The notes beneath the pieces were generated by a model that worked only from the letters and a program-made list of their open reading frames with translations, ran no database searches and was not told where the DNA came from. Source: Pseudomonadota bacterium (lineage in GTDB: Bacteria; Pseudomonadota; Alphaproteobacteria; Acetobacterales; Acetobacteraceae). From it: 9,453 bases of DNA. Below are positions 1 to 6,851 of this stretch, piece after piece. The translations under genes and the position numbers were made by a program. The stretch is taken from assembly GCA_021808185.1 (NCBI GenBank), contig JAKBCB010000114.1, positions 1 to 9,453 on the forward strand, in the 5' to 3' direction. How positions within the stretch are numbered: position 1 is the stretch's first letter; each line of letters begins with the position of its first letter.

Positions 1-1078
1 CAAGGCCGATGGCGCGCGTGGCCATCGCCGTGACGATCCCCGGTCTTTCGGGCGAGACGGGCCGCACCACCGGGGCGCGCGGCAACGTATCGCGTGCGGC
101 AAATATGTCGGCCGGGCCGCCGAGTGCGGCCACCATGCGGGCGAACACTTCGGCCGCCGTGCCATCCGCGAGTTTTGTCTCCGCCAGCCGGCGGCCTGCG
201 GCGACATCTTCGGCGATGCCGCACAGCACCAGCGCCTCGGCCGTCAGGGACAGCGTGACCTCGGTCAGCCGCGCGTCGCGCGATTCTCCGGCGAGCACGG
301 CAAGCGACTCTTCCACCTCCAGCGCGTTGCCGACGAATGCGCCGAGCACCTGATCCATGTCGGTGATCAGCGCCGTTGTCGGCACGCAAGCGCCGTTGGC
401 CACATCGACGATGCTGCGCGCCAATGCCCGGGCGCCGGCCATGTCGGCCATGAAGGCGCCGTTGCCCACCTTCACGTCCATCACCAGGGCGTGCGTGCCC
501 TCGGCGAATTTCTTCGACAGGATCGAGGCGGTGATCAGCGGCAGGCTCTCCACCGTCGCGGTCACGTCGCGCACCGCGTAAAGCCTGCGGTCGGCGGGCG
601 CCAGCTGCGCCGTCTGGCCGATGATGGCGCAACCGACATCGCGCACCACGCGCGCGAACGTCGCCTCGTCCACGTCCACGCGATAGCCGGGGATGGCTGC
701 GAGCTTATCGAGCGTGCCGCCGGTGTGGCCGAGGCCGCGCCCGGAAATCATCGGCACGAACGCGCCGCAGGCGGCCAGCAGCGGGCCGAGGATCAGCGAG
801 ACCTTGTCGCCGATGCCGCCGGTGGAATGCTTGTCCACGACCGGGCCATCGACGCCGAGCGCCCGCCAGTCCAGCACCGCGCCCGAATCGCGCATCGCCA
901 GCGTCAGCGCCACGGATTCCTCCGTGTTCATGCCGCGCAGGAACACCGCCATGGCGAAGGCGGCGACCTGCCCCTCGGAGATGCGCCCGTCGCTCAGCCC
1001 CGCGACAAACTCCCGGATCTGTGCGGGATCGAGCGCCAGCCCGTCGCGCTTGCGGCGGATGATCTCCTGCGGCAGCAC
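1..1078 (-). CDS. deoA: Thymidine phosphorylase, 3'-truncated by window edge
   Basis: Cytoplasmic enzyme that cleaves thymidine or deoxyuridine with phosphate to the free base and 2-deoxyribose-1-phosphate. About 359 codons are visible. Comparison with E. coli DeoA (about 440 aa, from memory) suggests about 80 C-terminal residues lie outside. Seen: phosphate-site motif DKHSTGGIGDK (residues 82-92), family signature SGRGLGHTGGTLDK (112-125), and R170, S185 and K189, one position off the E. coli substrate-binding residues R171, S186 and K190; K83 and H84 match K84 and H85. The visible end reads VTAMATRAIG, as in the E. coli protein. The start is GTG at 1078. It has GAAGGA (1088-1093) 9 nt upstream, lies 2 nt after the stop of the preceding permease, and gives VLPQEIIRRKRDG, aligning with the E. 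coli N-terminus. No key residue is missing. It is last of the visible operon genes, so translational coupling to the permease is likely. Confidence 0.96.
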   Translation of the reverse strand, partial: MLPQEIIRRKRDGLALDPAQIREFVAGLSDGRISEGQVAAFAMAVFLRGMNTEESVALTLAMRDSGAVLDWRALGVDGPVVDKHSTGGIGDKVSLILGPLLAACGAFVPMISGRGLGHTGGTLDKLAAIPGYRVDVDEATFARVVRDVGCAIIGQTAQLAPADRRLYAVRDVTATVESLPLITASILSKKFAEGTHALVMDVKVGNGAFMADMAGARALARSIVDVANGACVPTTALITDMDQVLGAFVGNALEVEESLAVLAGESRDARLTEVTLSLTAEALVLCGIAEDVAAGRRLAETKLADGTAAEVFARMVAALGGPADIFAARDTLPRAPVVRPVSPERPGIVTAMATRAIGL

Positions 1079-1080
1079 GC

Positions 1081-2052
1081 TCAGCGATCCTTCACATAGG
1101 GCTGCCCGCTCGCGCGCGGGGGAATGGCGCGGCCGACGAAGCCCGCGAGCAGCACGATGGTCATCACGTATGGCAGCATCTGCACGAACTCCACCGGCAC
1201 CGCGCCGAGGCCGGGGACGATCACGCCTTGCAGCCGGATCGCCAGCGCATCCAGCGCCGCGAACAGCACGCAGCCGGCGAGCGTGGACCACGGCCGCCAC
1301 TTGCCCAGCACGAGCGCCGCAAGTGCCAGGAAGCCCCGCCCGCCGGTCATGTCGCGCACGAAGCCCGCGCCCTGCGCGGTGGAAATATAGGCGCCCGCGA
1401 TGCCGCACAGCGCGCCCGCGATCAGCACCGCCGCGTAGCGCAGCCGCACCACCGACACGCCGGCGGTATCGACGGCGGCTGGGCTTTCGCCCACCGCGCG
1501 GATGCGCAGGCCGAAGCGCGTGCTGCCCAGCACCCACCACGCCAGCGGCACCAGCGCGAAGGTCGGATAGACCAGGATGTTCTGGCCGCCGAGAACCTGG
1601 GTGTAGAACGGCCCCAGCACCGGAACCTGCCCGATCAGCCCGGACAGCGGCAGCACCACCTCGGAAAACCGCGCCGAGGGTGGCAGCGGCGGCGTCTGTC
1701 CGCCCTGCGCGAACCACGCGAGGCCCAGCGTCATCGTCAGGCCGGAGATCAGGATGTTCACCGCCACGCCGGAGACGACCTGATCGCCCTTCTGGGTGAT
1801 GCAGACGAAGCCGTGCAGCACGCCGAGCACCGCCGAGGTGGCGATGGCCGCGAGCAGACCGAGCCAGACGCTGCCGGTGATGCTGGCGATTGCGGCGGCG
1901 GCGAAGGCGCCGGCGAGCATCTTGCCCTCCAGCCCGACATCGACGACGCCGGAGCGTTCGGAAAACAGCCCGGCGATACCGGCCAGCACCAGCGGCACGG
2001 CCACGCGGATGGTGGCCGCCATGATCGGAATGATCTGATCGAGCGCGTGCAT
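1081..2052 (-). CDS. Nucleoside-type ABC transporter permease 2 (YufQ/NupQ-like)
   Basis: Inner-membrane permease of the BPD_transp_2 family, 323 aa, one half of a heterodimeric channel for a BMP-dependent nucleoside importer. Seen: SERSGVVDVGLEGKML (31-46), the hallmark of the second permease in these systems (usually ERSGVVNIGLEG); AVGESPAAVDTAGV (186-199), the loop expected to contact the ATPase; and TGGRGFLALAALVLGKWRPW (236-255). Several long hydrophobic stretches (about 14-30, 47-78, 92-114, 158-176, 205-228, 240-272 and 287-306) fit a polytopic protein with roughly 8-10 membrane segments. The ATG at 2052 is preferred over upstream in-frame starts. It sits 1 nt after the stop of permease 1, has GAGGGG (2061-2066) 8 nt upstream, and the extra upstream residues look nothing like a permease. 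The family is also used for simple sugars. The deoA neighbour and BMP-type binding protein favour nucleosides. Confidence 0.92.
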   Translation of the reverse strand: MHALDQIIPIMAATIRVAVPLVLAGIAGLFSERSGVVDVGLEGKMLAGAFAAAAIASITGSVWLGLLAAIATSAVLGVLHGFVCITQKGDQVVSGVAVNILISGLTMTLGLAWFAQGGQTPPLPPSARFSEVVLPLSGLIGQVPVLGPFYTQVLGGQNILVYPTFALVPLAWWVLGSTRFGLRIRAVGESPAAVDTAGVSVVRLRYAAVLIAGALCGIAGAYISTAQGAGFVRDMTGGRGFLALAALVLGKWRPWSTLAGCVLFAALDALAIRLQGVIVPGLGAVPVEFVQMLPYVMTIVLLAGFVGRAIPPRASGQPYVKDR

Positions 2053-2053
2053 C

Positions 2054-3157
2054 TCAGGCGCCCCTCGGGCCGACACGCAGCACGCGCGCCAGCGCGGGCC
2101 GCAGCATGGTGGCAAGTCCGCCGGTGAACAGGATCACCAGCCCCTGCAAGGCAACAACGAGATACGGAGAGATCGCCGGCATGTCGAAGGTGAGTTCCGC
2201 GCCGCCCTGATACAGCGCCCCGAACAGGATCGCGGCAATCAGCACGCCGAGCGGATGGTTGCGCCCCATCAGCGCCACCGCGATGCCGGTGAAGCCATAG
2301 CCGGAGGGGAAGTTGATCAGCAATTTGCCCTGCGCCCCCATCACCTCGTTCAGCGCCACCCCGCCCGCGAGCGCCCCCGACAGCAGCATGGACTGCACGA
2401 TGCGCCCGGACGGCGCGATGCCGGCGTACACCGCCGCGCGCGGCGAGGCGCCGACGACCCGCAGCGAATAGCCCCAGCGCGTGTGCCAGATCAGCAGCCA
2501 CACCAGCACGATGCACGCCAGCGCCACGACGAACGACAGGTTCAGCGGCGTCTGCGCGACCGCGATGCCGATGGCGCCAAGCATCGCGTCCATCTTCGGC
2601 AGCACCGCGTTGGGGGCGAAGAAGCGGGTCTCCGGCGACATCTGGCCGGGCTTGATGAGCACGTTGACCAGCAGGAACTCCATCAGCGAGTAGGCGATGA
2701 AGTTGGCCATGATGGTGGTGATGACGATGTGGCTGCCGCGCTTGGCTTGCAGCCAGCCGGGGATGGCGGCGTAGCCCGCGCCGAACAGCGCGCCGCCGGC
2801 GATGGCCAGCGGCAGGATCATCCAGAACGGCAGGAAATCCAGATACAGGCACACCAGGGCCACGCCGAGGCCCGCGACATAGGCCTGTCCCTCGGCACCG
2901 ATGTTGAACAGCCCGCAATGGAACGCGACCGCGACGGCGAGGCCGGTGAAGATCATGTCCGTCGCATAATACAGCGTGTAGCCAATGCCCTCGCCGGAGC
3001 CGAAGGCGCCGTTGACCATCGTGGTCACGGCGTCCAGCGGGTTTTCCCCGGTCAACACCACGACCACGCCGGTCGCGAGCAGCGCCAGCAGCAGGTTCAG
3101 CAGCGGCAGCAGAATGTAGTCCGCCCACCACGGCAGGCGCAGCGCGGTGCCGCTCAT
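2054..3157 (-). CDS. Nucleoside-type ABC transporter permease 1 (YufP/NupP-like)
   Basis: Inner-membrane permease of the BPD_transp_2 family, 367 aa, expected to pair with the permease encoded just downstream. Seen: a first membrane segment at about 14-36, then FNIGAEGQAYVAG (84-96), the signature of the larger permease in BMP-dependent nucleoside importers. Also seen are GSHIVITTIMANFIAYSLM (141-159), the cytoplasmic loop VVGASPRAAVYAGI (234-247) and GYGFTGIAVALMGRNHPLGV (286-305). The start is ATG 3157, which overlaps the TGA of the ATPase gene as ATGA (3154-3157), a classic sign of translational coupling. An upstream in-frame reading from 3541 exists, but it runs antisense-like through the ATPase gene and adds 128 residues of arginine/glycine-rich nonsense. 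The Shine-Dalgarno is weak (a GGGGGC stretch), consistent with coupling. Function follows from family and context; exact substrate is inferred. Confidence 0.93.
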   Translation of the reverse strand: MSGTALRLPWWADYILLPLLNLLLALLATGVVVVLTGENPLDAVTTMVNGAFGSGEGIGYTLYYATDMIFTGLAVAVAFHCGLFNIGAEGQAYVAGLGVALVCLYLDFLPFWMILPLAIAGGALFGAGYAAIPGWLQAKRGSHIVITTIMANFIAYSLMEFLLVNVLIKPGQMSPETRFFAPNAVLPKMDAMLGAIGIAVAQTPLNLSFVVALACIVLVWLLIWHTRWGYSLRVVGASPRAAVYAGIAPSGRIVQSMLLSGALAGGVALNEVMGAQGKLLINFPSGYGFTGIAVALMGRNHPLGVLIAAILFGALYQGGAELTFDMPAISPYLVVALQGLVILFTGGLATMLRPALARVLRVGPRGA

Positions 3158-4698
3158 GCCGCCCCCGCCATCAACAGCCCCAGTTGGCGTTCGTCCGCGT
3201 GCTCCGGCAGCAACTCGCCCACCAGACGCCCATCGAACATCACCAGGATACGGTCGGACAGGCGCAAAATCTCGTCCAGTTCGACGGAGACGAGCAGAAT
3301 GGCCTTGCCCCGGTCGCGCATCGCCAGCAGCCGGCGATGGATGAAATCGATGCCGCCGATGTCCACCCCGCGCGTCGGCTGGCCGACCAGCAGCACCGCC
3401 GGATCGCGCTCCATCTCCCGCGCCATGATGAGCTTCTGCTGATTCCCACCGGAGAACAGCGAGCCGCGCAGGCGCGGGATCGGCGGCTTGACCTCGTACT
3501 TCTCCATCAGGCCCAGCGTGTAACGTTCGATCCCCGGCCAATCCAGCAGCGGCCCGCGCGCATACGCCGGATCGTCCTGATAGCCGAGGATGGCGGATTC
3601 GCGCGCGGCGAAGGCGGGCACCATGCCGGTGCGCAGCCGGTCCTCCGGCACATGCGCCATGCCGAGGCGGCGCAGTTCGTCGGCCATCGCCGGGCGGCCG
3701 GCGGAGATGGTGGTGGCGCCGATGGTCACGCTGCCGGCCTCGAAGCGCCGCATCCCCGCGAGCGCCTCCATCAGTTCCGTCTGGCCGTTGCCGGAGACGC
3801 CGGCGATGCCGACGATCTCGCCGGCGCGAATGGAGAACCCCACATCCTTTACCCGCTGCACGCCCATCGCGTCGCGCACTGACAGGTCGCGCACCTGTAG
3901 TGCCACGGCACCGATCTTCGCCGGCGCCTTGTCGAGCCGGGTCGCGAGCTTGCGGCCGATCATCAACTCGCCCAGTTCCTCGCGCGAGGTTTCGGCGGTG
4001 TGGCGGTGGCCCACCATCTGCCCCGCGCGCATCACCGACACCCGGTCCGTGATCGCCATGATCTCGCGCAGCTTGTGCGTCACCAGGATCACCGTCTTGC
4101 CCTGCGCCCGCAGCGCCGCGAGCACGCGGAACAGGTCGGTGGCTTCCTGCGGCGTCAGCACGCCGGTCGGTTCGTCGAGAATGAGAATCTCGGCGCCGCG
4201 ATACAGCGCCTTGAGGATTTCCACGCGCTGCTGCGCGCCCACCGGCAACTCCCCCACGACGGCGTCCGGGTCCACGTCCAGCCCGTATTCGGCGGAAATG
4301 CGCTTCAGGTCCGCGCGCGCCTTCGGGACATGCCGGCGCAACAAGGCGCCACCCTCGACGCCGAGAATGACGTTTTCGAGCACCGTCATCGGGTCCACCA
4401 ACATGAAATGCTGGTGGACCATTTCGATGCCGGCGGCGATGGCGTCGCGGCTTTCCGCGATCGCCACCTTCCGGCCGTCGATGACGATGTCGCCCGCATC
4501 GGCTGTGTAGAAGCCGTACAGGATGCTCATCAGCGTCGATTTTCCGGCGCCGTTCTCGCCGATCAGCCCGTGGATATGGCCCTTCGCGACGGTCAGATCC
4601 ACGGCCCGGTTGGCGTGCACGGTGCCGAAACGCTTGTCTATCCCCCGCATCTCCACCGCCGGCGCGGTGACAGGGGGCTGCCCGGCCGGCGGCTGCAT
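3154..4698 (-). CDS. Double-domain ABC transporter ATPase (YufO/NupO-like)
   Basis: Cytoplasmic ATPase that powers the importer, 514 aa, with two fused ABC domains. Domain 1 (about 14-250) is complete: Walker A GENGAGKST (47-55), Q-loop Q96, signature LPVGAQQRVEI (151-161), Walker B ILILDEPT (171-178) and switch H207. Domain 2 (about 265-505) is degenerate at its nucleotide site: the Walker A region reads GVSGNGQTE (300-308) without the lysine, Walker B reads LLVGQPTRG (436-444) with Q440 where the catalytic glutamate would be, and the switch histidine is replaced in SVELDEI. Its signature FSGGNQQ (415-421) is intact. This asymmetry is known in the YufO/XylG-type family, so one composite ATP site probably hydrolyses. 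The ATG at 4698 lies 11 nt after the BMP gene stop. No good Shine-Dalgarno is visible, and a second in-frame ATG at codon 17 is possible but would cut close to the domain start. Overlaps permease 1 by 4 nt. Confidence 0.95.
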   Translation of the reverse strand: MQPPAGQPPVTAPAVEMRGIDKRFGTVHANRAVDLTVAKGHIHGLIGENGAGKSTLMSILYGFYTADAGDIVIDGRKVAIAESRDAIAAGIEMVHQHFMLVDPMTVLENVILGVEGGALLRRHVPKARADLKRISAEYGLDVDPDAVVGELPVGAQQRVEILKALYRGAEILILDEPTGVLTPQEATDLFRVLAALRAQGKTVILVTHKLREIMAITDRVSVMRAGQMVGHRHTAETSREELGELMIGRKLATRLDKAPAKIGAVALQVRDLSVRDAMGVQRVKDVGFSIRAGEIVGIAGVSGNGQTELMEALAGMRRFEAGSVTIGATTISAGRPAMADELRRLGMAHVPEDRLRTGMVPAFAARESAILGYQDDPAYARGPLLDWPGIERYTLGLMEKYEVKPPIPRLRGSLFSGGNQQKLIMAREMERDPAVLLVGQPTRGVDIGGIDFIHRRLLAMRDRGKAILLVSVELDEILRLSDRILVMFDGRLVGELLPEHADERQLGLLMAGAA

Positions 4699-4709
4699 GG
4701 GTGGTGCCG

Positions 4710-5723
4710 TTACGACACGGGGCAGGAATTGTCGGTCATGTAGTCGTGCACCTGGATCTTGCCGGCGATGATGTCCTTCTTCGCCTGCTCGACCTTCGCC
4801 TTCCACTCCGGCTTGACCAGCTTTTCGTTGTACTGATCGAACGCGGCATCGACGCCGCCTTCCTTCAGCCCGAGCGAGGACACGCCGGGGGCGAATTTGC
4901 CGGCCTTGGCGTCGTTCAAAAAGTCCTCGGTCGCGACATCCACGCGCTTGACCATCGAGGTCAGCATGTGGCCCGGATGCAGGTAGTTCTGGTTGCTATC
5001 CACGCCGATGGCCAGCTTGCCCGCGTCCGTCACCGCCTGATAGACGCCCAGGCCCGTGGCGCCGGCGGCGGCGTACACGACGTTGGCGCCCTGCTCCATC
5101 TGGCTCTTCGCCAGCTCGCCGCCGCGCACCGGATCGTTCCACGCCGAGGGCGTGGTGCCGGTCATGTTCTGGAACACCACCATCTTCGGATCGACCGCCT
5201 TGACGCCCTGCACATAGCCGCAAGCGAAGCGCCGGATCAGCGGGATGTCCATGCCGCCGACGAAGCCGACCTTCTGGCCGGGGCTGGCGAGGGCGGCCAG
5301 CATACCGACGAGGTAGGAGCCTTCCTGCTCCTTGAACACGAAGGAATGCACGTTCGGCAGATCGACCACCATGTCGATGATGCCGAAATGCGTCTTGGGG
5401 AATTCCTTGGCAACCACGGTCAGGCCGTCCGCCTGGGCGAAGCCGATGGCCAGAACGGGATCGTTGCCGTGCTTGGCGAAGTTGCGCAGGCCCTGCTCGC
5501 GCTGGCCTTCGTTCTGCACCTCGAAGTCGTGGAACTTGATGCCCGTCTTCTTGGTGAAGGCCATGGCGCCGTTATAGACGCCCTCGTTGAAGCTCTTGTC
5601 GAACTTGCCGCCCATGTCGAACAGGATGGCAGGCTTGATGGGGTCGGCCTGCGCGGGTGTGGTCGCGGCCACGCCGGCCCATGCCGCCGCGGCGAGCAGG
5701 GCGGCGGGAAGCAGCTTGTTCAT
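4710..5723 (-). CDS. BMP-family (BmpA/PnrA-like) periplasmic nucleoside-binding protein
   Basis: Substrate-binding protein of the BMP/PnrA family, 337 aa, expected to capture a nucleoside in the periplasm and deliver it to the two permeases. Seen: a Sec signal peptide (charged MNK, hydrophobic 4-20, likely cleavage after AQA at about residue 26), and no lipobox cysteine, so it should be a free periplasmic protein rather than a lipoprotein. Family motifs are DMGGKFDKSFNEGVYNG (36-52), FKEQEGSYLVG (130-140), GFVGGMDIPLI (153-163), AGATGLGVYQA (220-230) and GVDSNQ (240-245). The mature protein has two cysteines, C168 and C334, which could form a disulfide; this is speculative. The start ATG 5723 has GAGGGGA 5 nt upstream. 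It is the first gene of the operon, the usual place for the most highly made component. The binding specificity (purine, pyrimidine or other) cannot be read from the sequence; the deoA partner suggests pyrimidine deoxynucleosides. Confidence 0.94.
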   Translation of the reverse strand: MNKLLPAALLAAAAWAGVAATTPAQADPIKPAILFDMGGKFDKSFNEGVYNGAMAFTKKTGIKFHDFEVQNEGQREQGLRNFAKHGNDPVLAIGFAQADGLTVVAKEFPKTHFGIIDMVVDLPNVHSFVFKEQEGSYLVGMLAALASPGQKVGFVGGMDIPLIRRFACGYVQGVKAVDPKMVVFQNMTGTTPSAWNDPVRGGELAKSQMEQGANVVYAAAGATGLGVYQAVTDAGKLAIGVDSNQNYLHPGHMLTSMVKRVDVATEDFLNDAKAGKFAPGVSSLGLKEGGVDAAFDQYNEKLVKPEWKAKVEQAKKDIIAGKIQVHDYMTDNSCPVS

Positions 5724-5728
5724 CGGGT

Positions 5729-5735
5729 TCCCCTC
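5729..5735 (-). promoter_or_regulatory. Strong Shine-Dalgarno site of the BMP protein gene
   Basis: On the minus strand the sequence GAGGGGA lies 5 nt before the ATG at 5723. It is among the better ribosome-binding sites in the window and fixes the start of the binding protein, in keeping with high expression of the periplasmic component. Confidence 0.7.
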
Positions 5736-5763
5736 AATGGTGTTGGTCTGCGCGAGAGCAGGA

Positions 5764-5791
5764 CGCCCCGGCGCGAAGCCGCGTCGGGGCG
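5764..5791 (-). promoter_or_regulatory. GC-rich leader hairpin upstream of the nucleoside uptake operon
   Basis: The arms CGCCCCG (5785-5791 on the minus strand) and CGGGGCG (5764-5770) pair perfectly. Inside them, after one A-C mismatch, CGCG pairs with CGCG around a GCTT tetraloop, giving an 11-bp interrupted stem. On the plus strand the mismatch becomes a G-U wobble. It sits about 58 nt after the EAL gene stop and 40 nt before the BMP start. No T-tract follows on the minus strand, so it is either a weak or factor-assisted terminator for the EAL transcript or a structured or mRNA-stabilising leader of the operon. Function is inferred; the pairing is directly visible. Confidence 0.55.
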
Positions 5792-5801
5792 ATGCACAAG
5801 G

Positions 5802-5828
5802 CTGCTACCCGCGCCGCGCATGTGTCAA
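5802..5828 (-). promoter_or_regulatory. Candidate sigma-70 promoter for the nucleoside uptake operon
   Basis: A perfect consensus -35 hexamer TTGACA occurs at 5823-5828 on the minus strand, just downstream of the EAL gene stop. A weak -10 candidate TAGCAG (5802-5807) follows after a 15-nt spacer, shorter than the ideal 17. Alphaproteobacterial -10 boxes are often poorly conserved. If used, transcription would begin near 5795 and the hairpin at 5764-5791 would lie at the very 5' end of the mRNA. No operator for a deoR- or cytR-type regulator was recognised. Confidence 0.4.
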
Positions 5829-5849
5829 CCGGTCGGGGGCCGAAAGCTC

Positions 5850-6776
5850 TCAGTTTGTCCCGGCGGCGGCCGGCGATGTCTCGCCCGCGCACCAGGCGCG
5901 ATGCCATGCCGCCACCGCGCTTGCCGGCATCGGCCGCGCGATCAGGAAGCCCTGCGCCTGTTCCACACCGGCGGTGCGCATCCGTTGCCAGAGCAACTCG
6001 TCCTCGATCCCCTCGGCAATCACCGACAGGCCGGCCCCGTGTGCGGCGGCGACCAGGGCCGACAGCTTCTCCGCCTGCGCCAGGTCGTCGCGGCTGCCCA
6101 GCACCAGCCCCTTGTCAAGCTTGAGCGTGGTGAAACCGAGCCCGAGCAGTTGCTCCGGCTGGCGCACGCCGGGGCCGACATCGTCGATCGCCAGCGTATA
6201 GCCGGCCGCGCGCAGCCGCCCCACCGCCTCGCCCAGGGCGGCGACGTTGGTAACCGGCCGGCTCTCGGTCAGTTCCACCCCGATCCGTGCCGCCGGGATG
6301 CCAGCCGCCTTGCGCTGCGCGTCCATCCACACGAGCGACTCGGGGTCCAGCAGCACGTCGAGCGGAAAGTTCAGCGCGAGCCACAGACCCAGCCGGTCCA
6401 GCCGGTCGCCGCCCCATTCGTCGAACGCGCGGCTGATCACCGCCTGGGTGAGCGGGTAGGCGAGGCCGGCATCCTCGATCTGCGGCACGAACAGATCCGG
6501 CCCCAGCGTGCCGCGCTGCGGATGCTCCAGCCGCGCCAGCACTTCCAGCCCCACCGGCACACGATCGGACAGGCGCACGACCGGCTGATACCGGGTGCGG
6601 ATGCGAGCCGTGTCGAGCGCTTCGCGCAGTTCGGAAAGCGACAAGGGCTGGTCCCCCGGCGAGTCCCGCAGGCCGGCGGCCGGGCTGCCGCCGGGCCAAT
6701 CGGATCGCGCCCTGATCGAAGGGTGCTCCACCGGCTCGGCCAAGGGCAAGGGCCGCGATGCCACGATCATGCCCAC
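5850..6776 (-). CDS. Stand-alone EAL-domain protein (putative c-di-GMP phosphodiesterase)
   Basis: 308 aa. Residues 1-45 are Pro/Ala/Arg-rich with no recognised domain; 46-295 form one EAL domain. No GGDEF, PAS, REC or membrane segment is visible, so it should be cytoplasmic. EAL enzymes cut cyclic di-GMP to pGpG. Catalytic-type positions seen: E78 in EVLAR (an EVL variant of EAL), N136 in LALNFP, E168 and E171 in ELTES (E168 aligns with the metal-binding Glu of ELTE), D198 and D199 in IDDVGPG, K219 in LKLDK, E255 in IAEGIED and Q275 in AQGFL. The loop-6 motif, normally DDFGTGYSS, reads DDVGPGVRQ. This loop orders the metal site and dimer contacts in studied EAL proteins, so activity may be lowered or regulated. 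The first start is GTG 6776; ATG 6770 two codons later is equally possible and neither has a clear Shine-Dalgarno. It is separated from both neighbours by regulatory-looking gaps, so it may be its own transcript. Confidence 0.88.
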   Translation of the reverse strand: MGMIVASRPLPLAEPVEHPSIRARSDWPGGSPAAGLRDSPGDQPLSLSELREALDTARIRTRYQPVVRLSDRVPVGLEVLARLEHPQRGTLGPDLFVPQIEDAGLAYPLTQAVISRAFDEWGGDRLDRLGLWLALNFPLDVLLDPESLVWMDAQRKAAGIPAARIGVELTESRPVTNVAALGEAVGRLRAAGYTLAIDDVGPGVRQPEQLLGLGFTTLKLDKGLVLGSRDDLAQAEKLSALVAAAHGAGLSVIAEGIEDELLWQRMRTAGVEQAQGFLIARPMPASAVAAWHRAWCAGETSPAAAGTN

Positions 6777-6838
6777 GTGCCGGCGCCGCGACAGGCAACC
6801 CGGCGTAACCGATGACGCGGCGCCAAACCTGACCTCAT
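6767..6838 (-). CDS. Possible 23-aa upstream ORF in the EAL gene leader
   Basis: An ATG at 6838 opens a 23-residue basic peptide (MRSGLAPRHRL...) that ends in TGA at 6767-6769, overlapping the ATG at 6770 of the EAL gene as ATGA. A GGGGA sits 9 nt before its ATG. It could couple translation into the EAL gene, which lacks its own clear ribosome-binding site. Such a short frame in GC-rich DNA arises easily by chance, no homologue is known to me, and it may not be translated. Confidence 0.2.
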   Translation of the reverse strand: MRSGLAPRHRLRRVACRGAGTWA

Positions 6839-6851
6839 GCTCGACAATCCC

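Noticed and set aside
693..1799. A 368-codon plus-strand open frame across deoA and permease 2
   Set aside because: The translation is Arg/Ser/Pro-rich shadow sequence opposite two well-supported genes and crosses their junction.
1758..3131. A 457-codon minus-strand frame inside the two permease genes
   Set aside because: It is the wrong frame of the permeases. The neighbouring frame carries the conserved FNIGAEGQ and VGLEG motifs.
3158..3541. A longer upstream start for permease 1 beginning at 3541
   Set aside because: The added 128 residues run inside the ATPase gene in another frame and lack any membrane or family feature. ATG 3157 with the ATGA overlap is the better start.
3154..4698. 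The degenerate second ABC domain as a sign of a decaying ATPase gene
   Set aside because: Loss of the second Walker A lysine and the glutamine in the second Walker B are regular features of this importer ATPase family, and the frame is intact.
4699..4806. A longer upstream start for the ATPase beginning at 4806
   Set aside because: The extra 36 residues overlap the end of the BMP gene and are not part of the ABC domain. ATG 4698 lies just after the BMP stop.
5764..5791. A purine or 2'-deoxyguanosine riboswitch before the nucleoside transporter
   Set aside because: The leader shows a single GC hairpin rather than a three-way junction with the conserved loop sequences of these riboswitches.
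4701..6815. A 704-codon open frame on the plus strand covering the BMP and EAL genes
   Set aside because: It is antisense to two genes with clear family motifs. Long antisense frames are common in GC-rich DNA because stops are rare opposite GC-rich codons, and its His/Arg/Gln-rich translation resembles no known protein.
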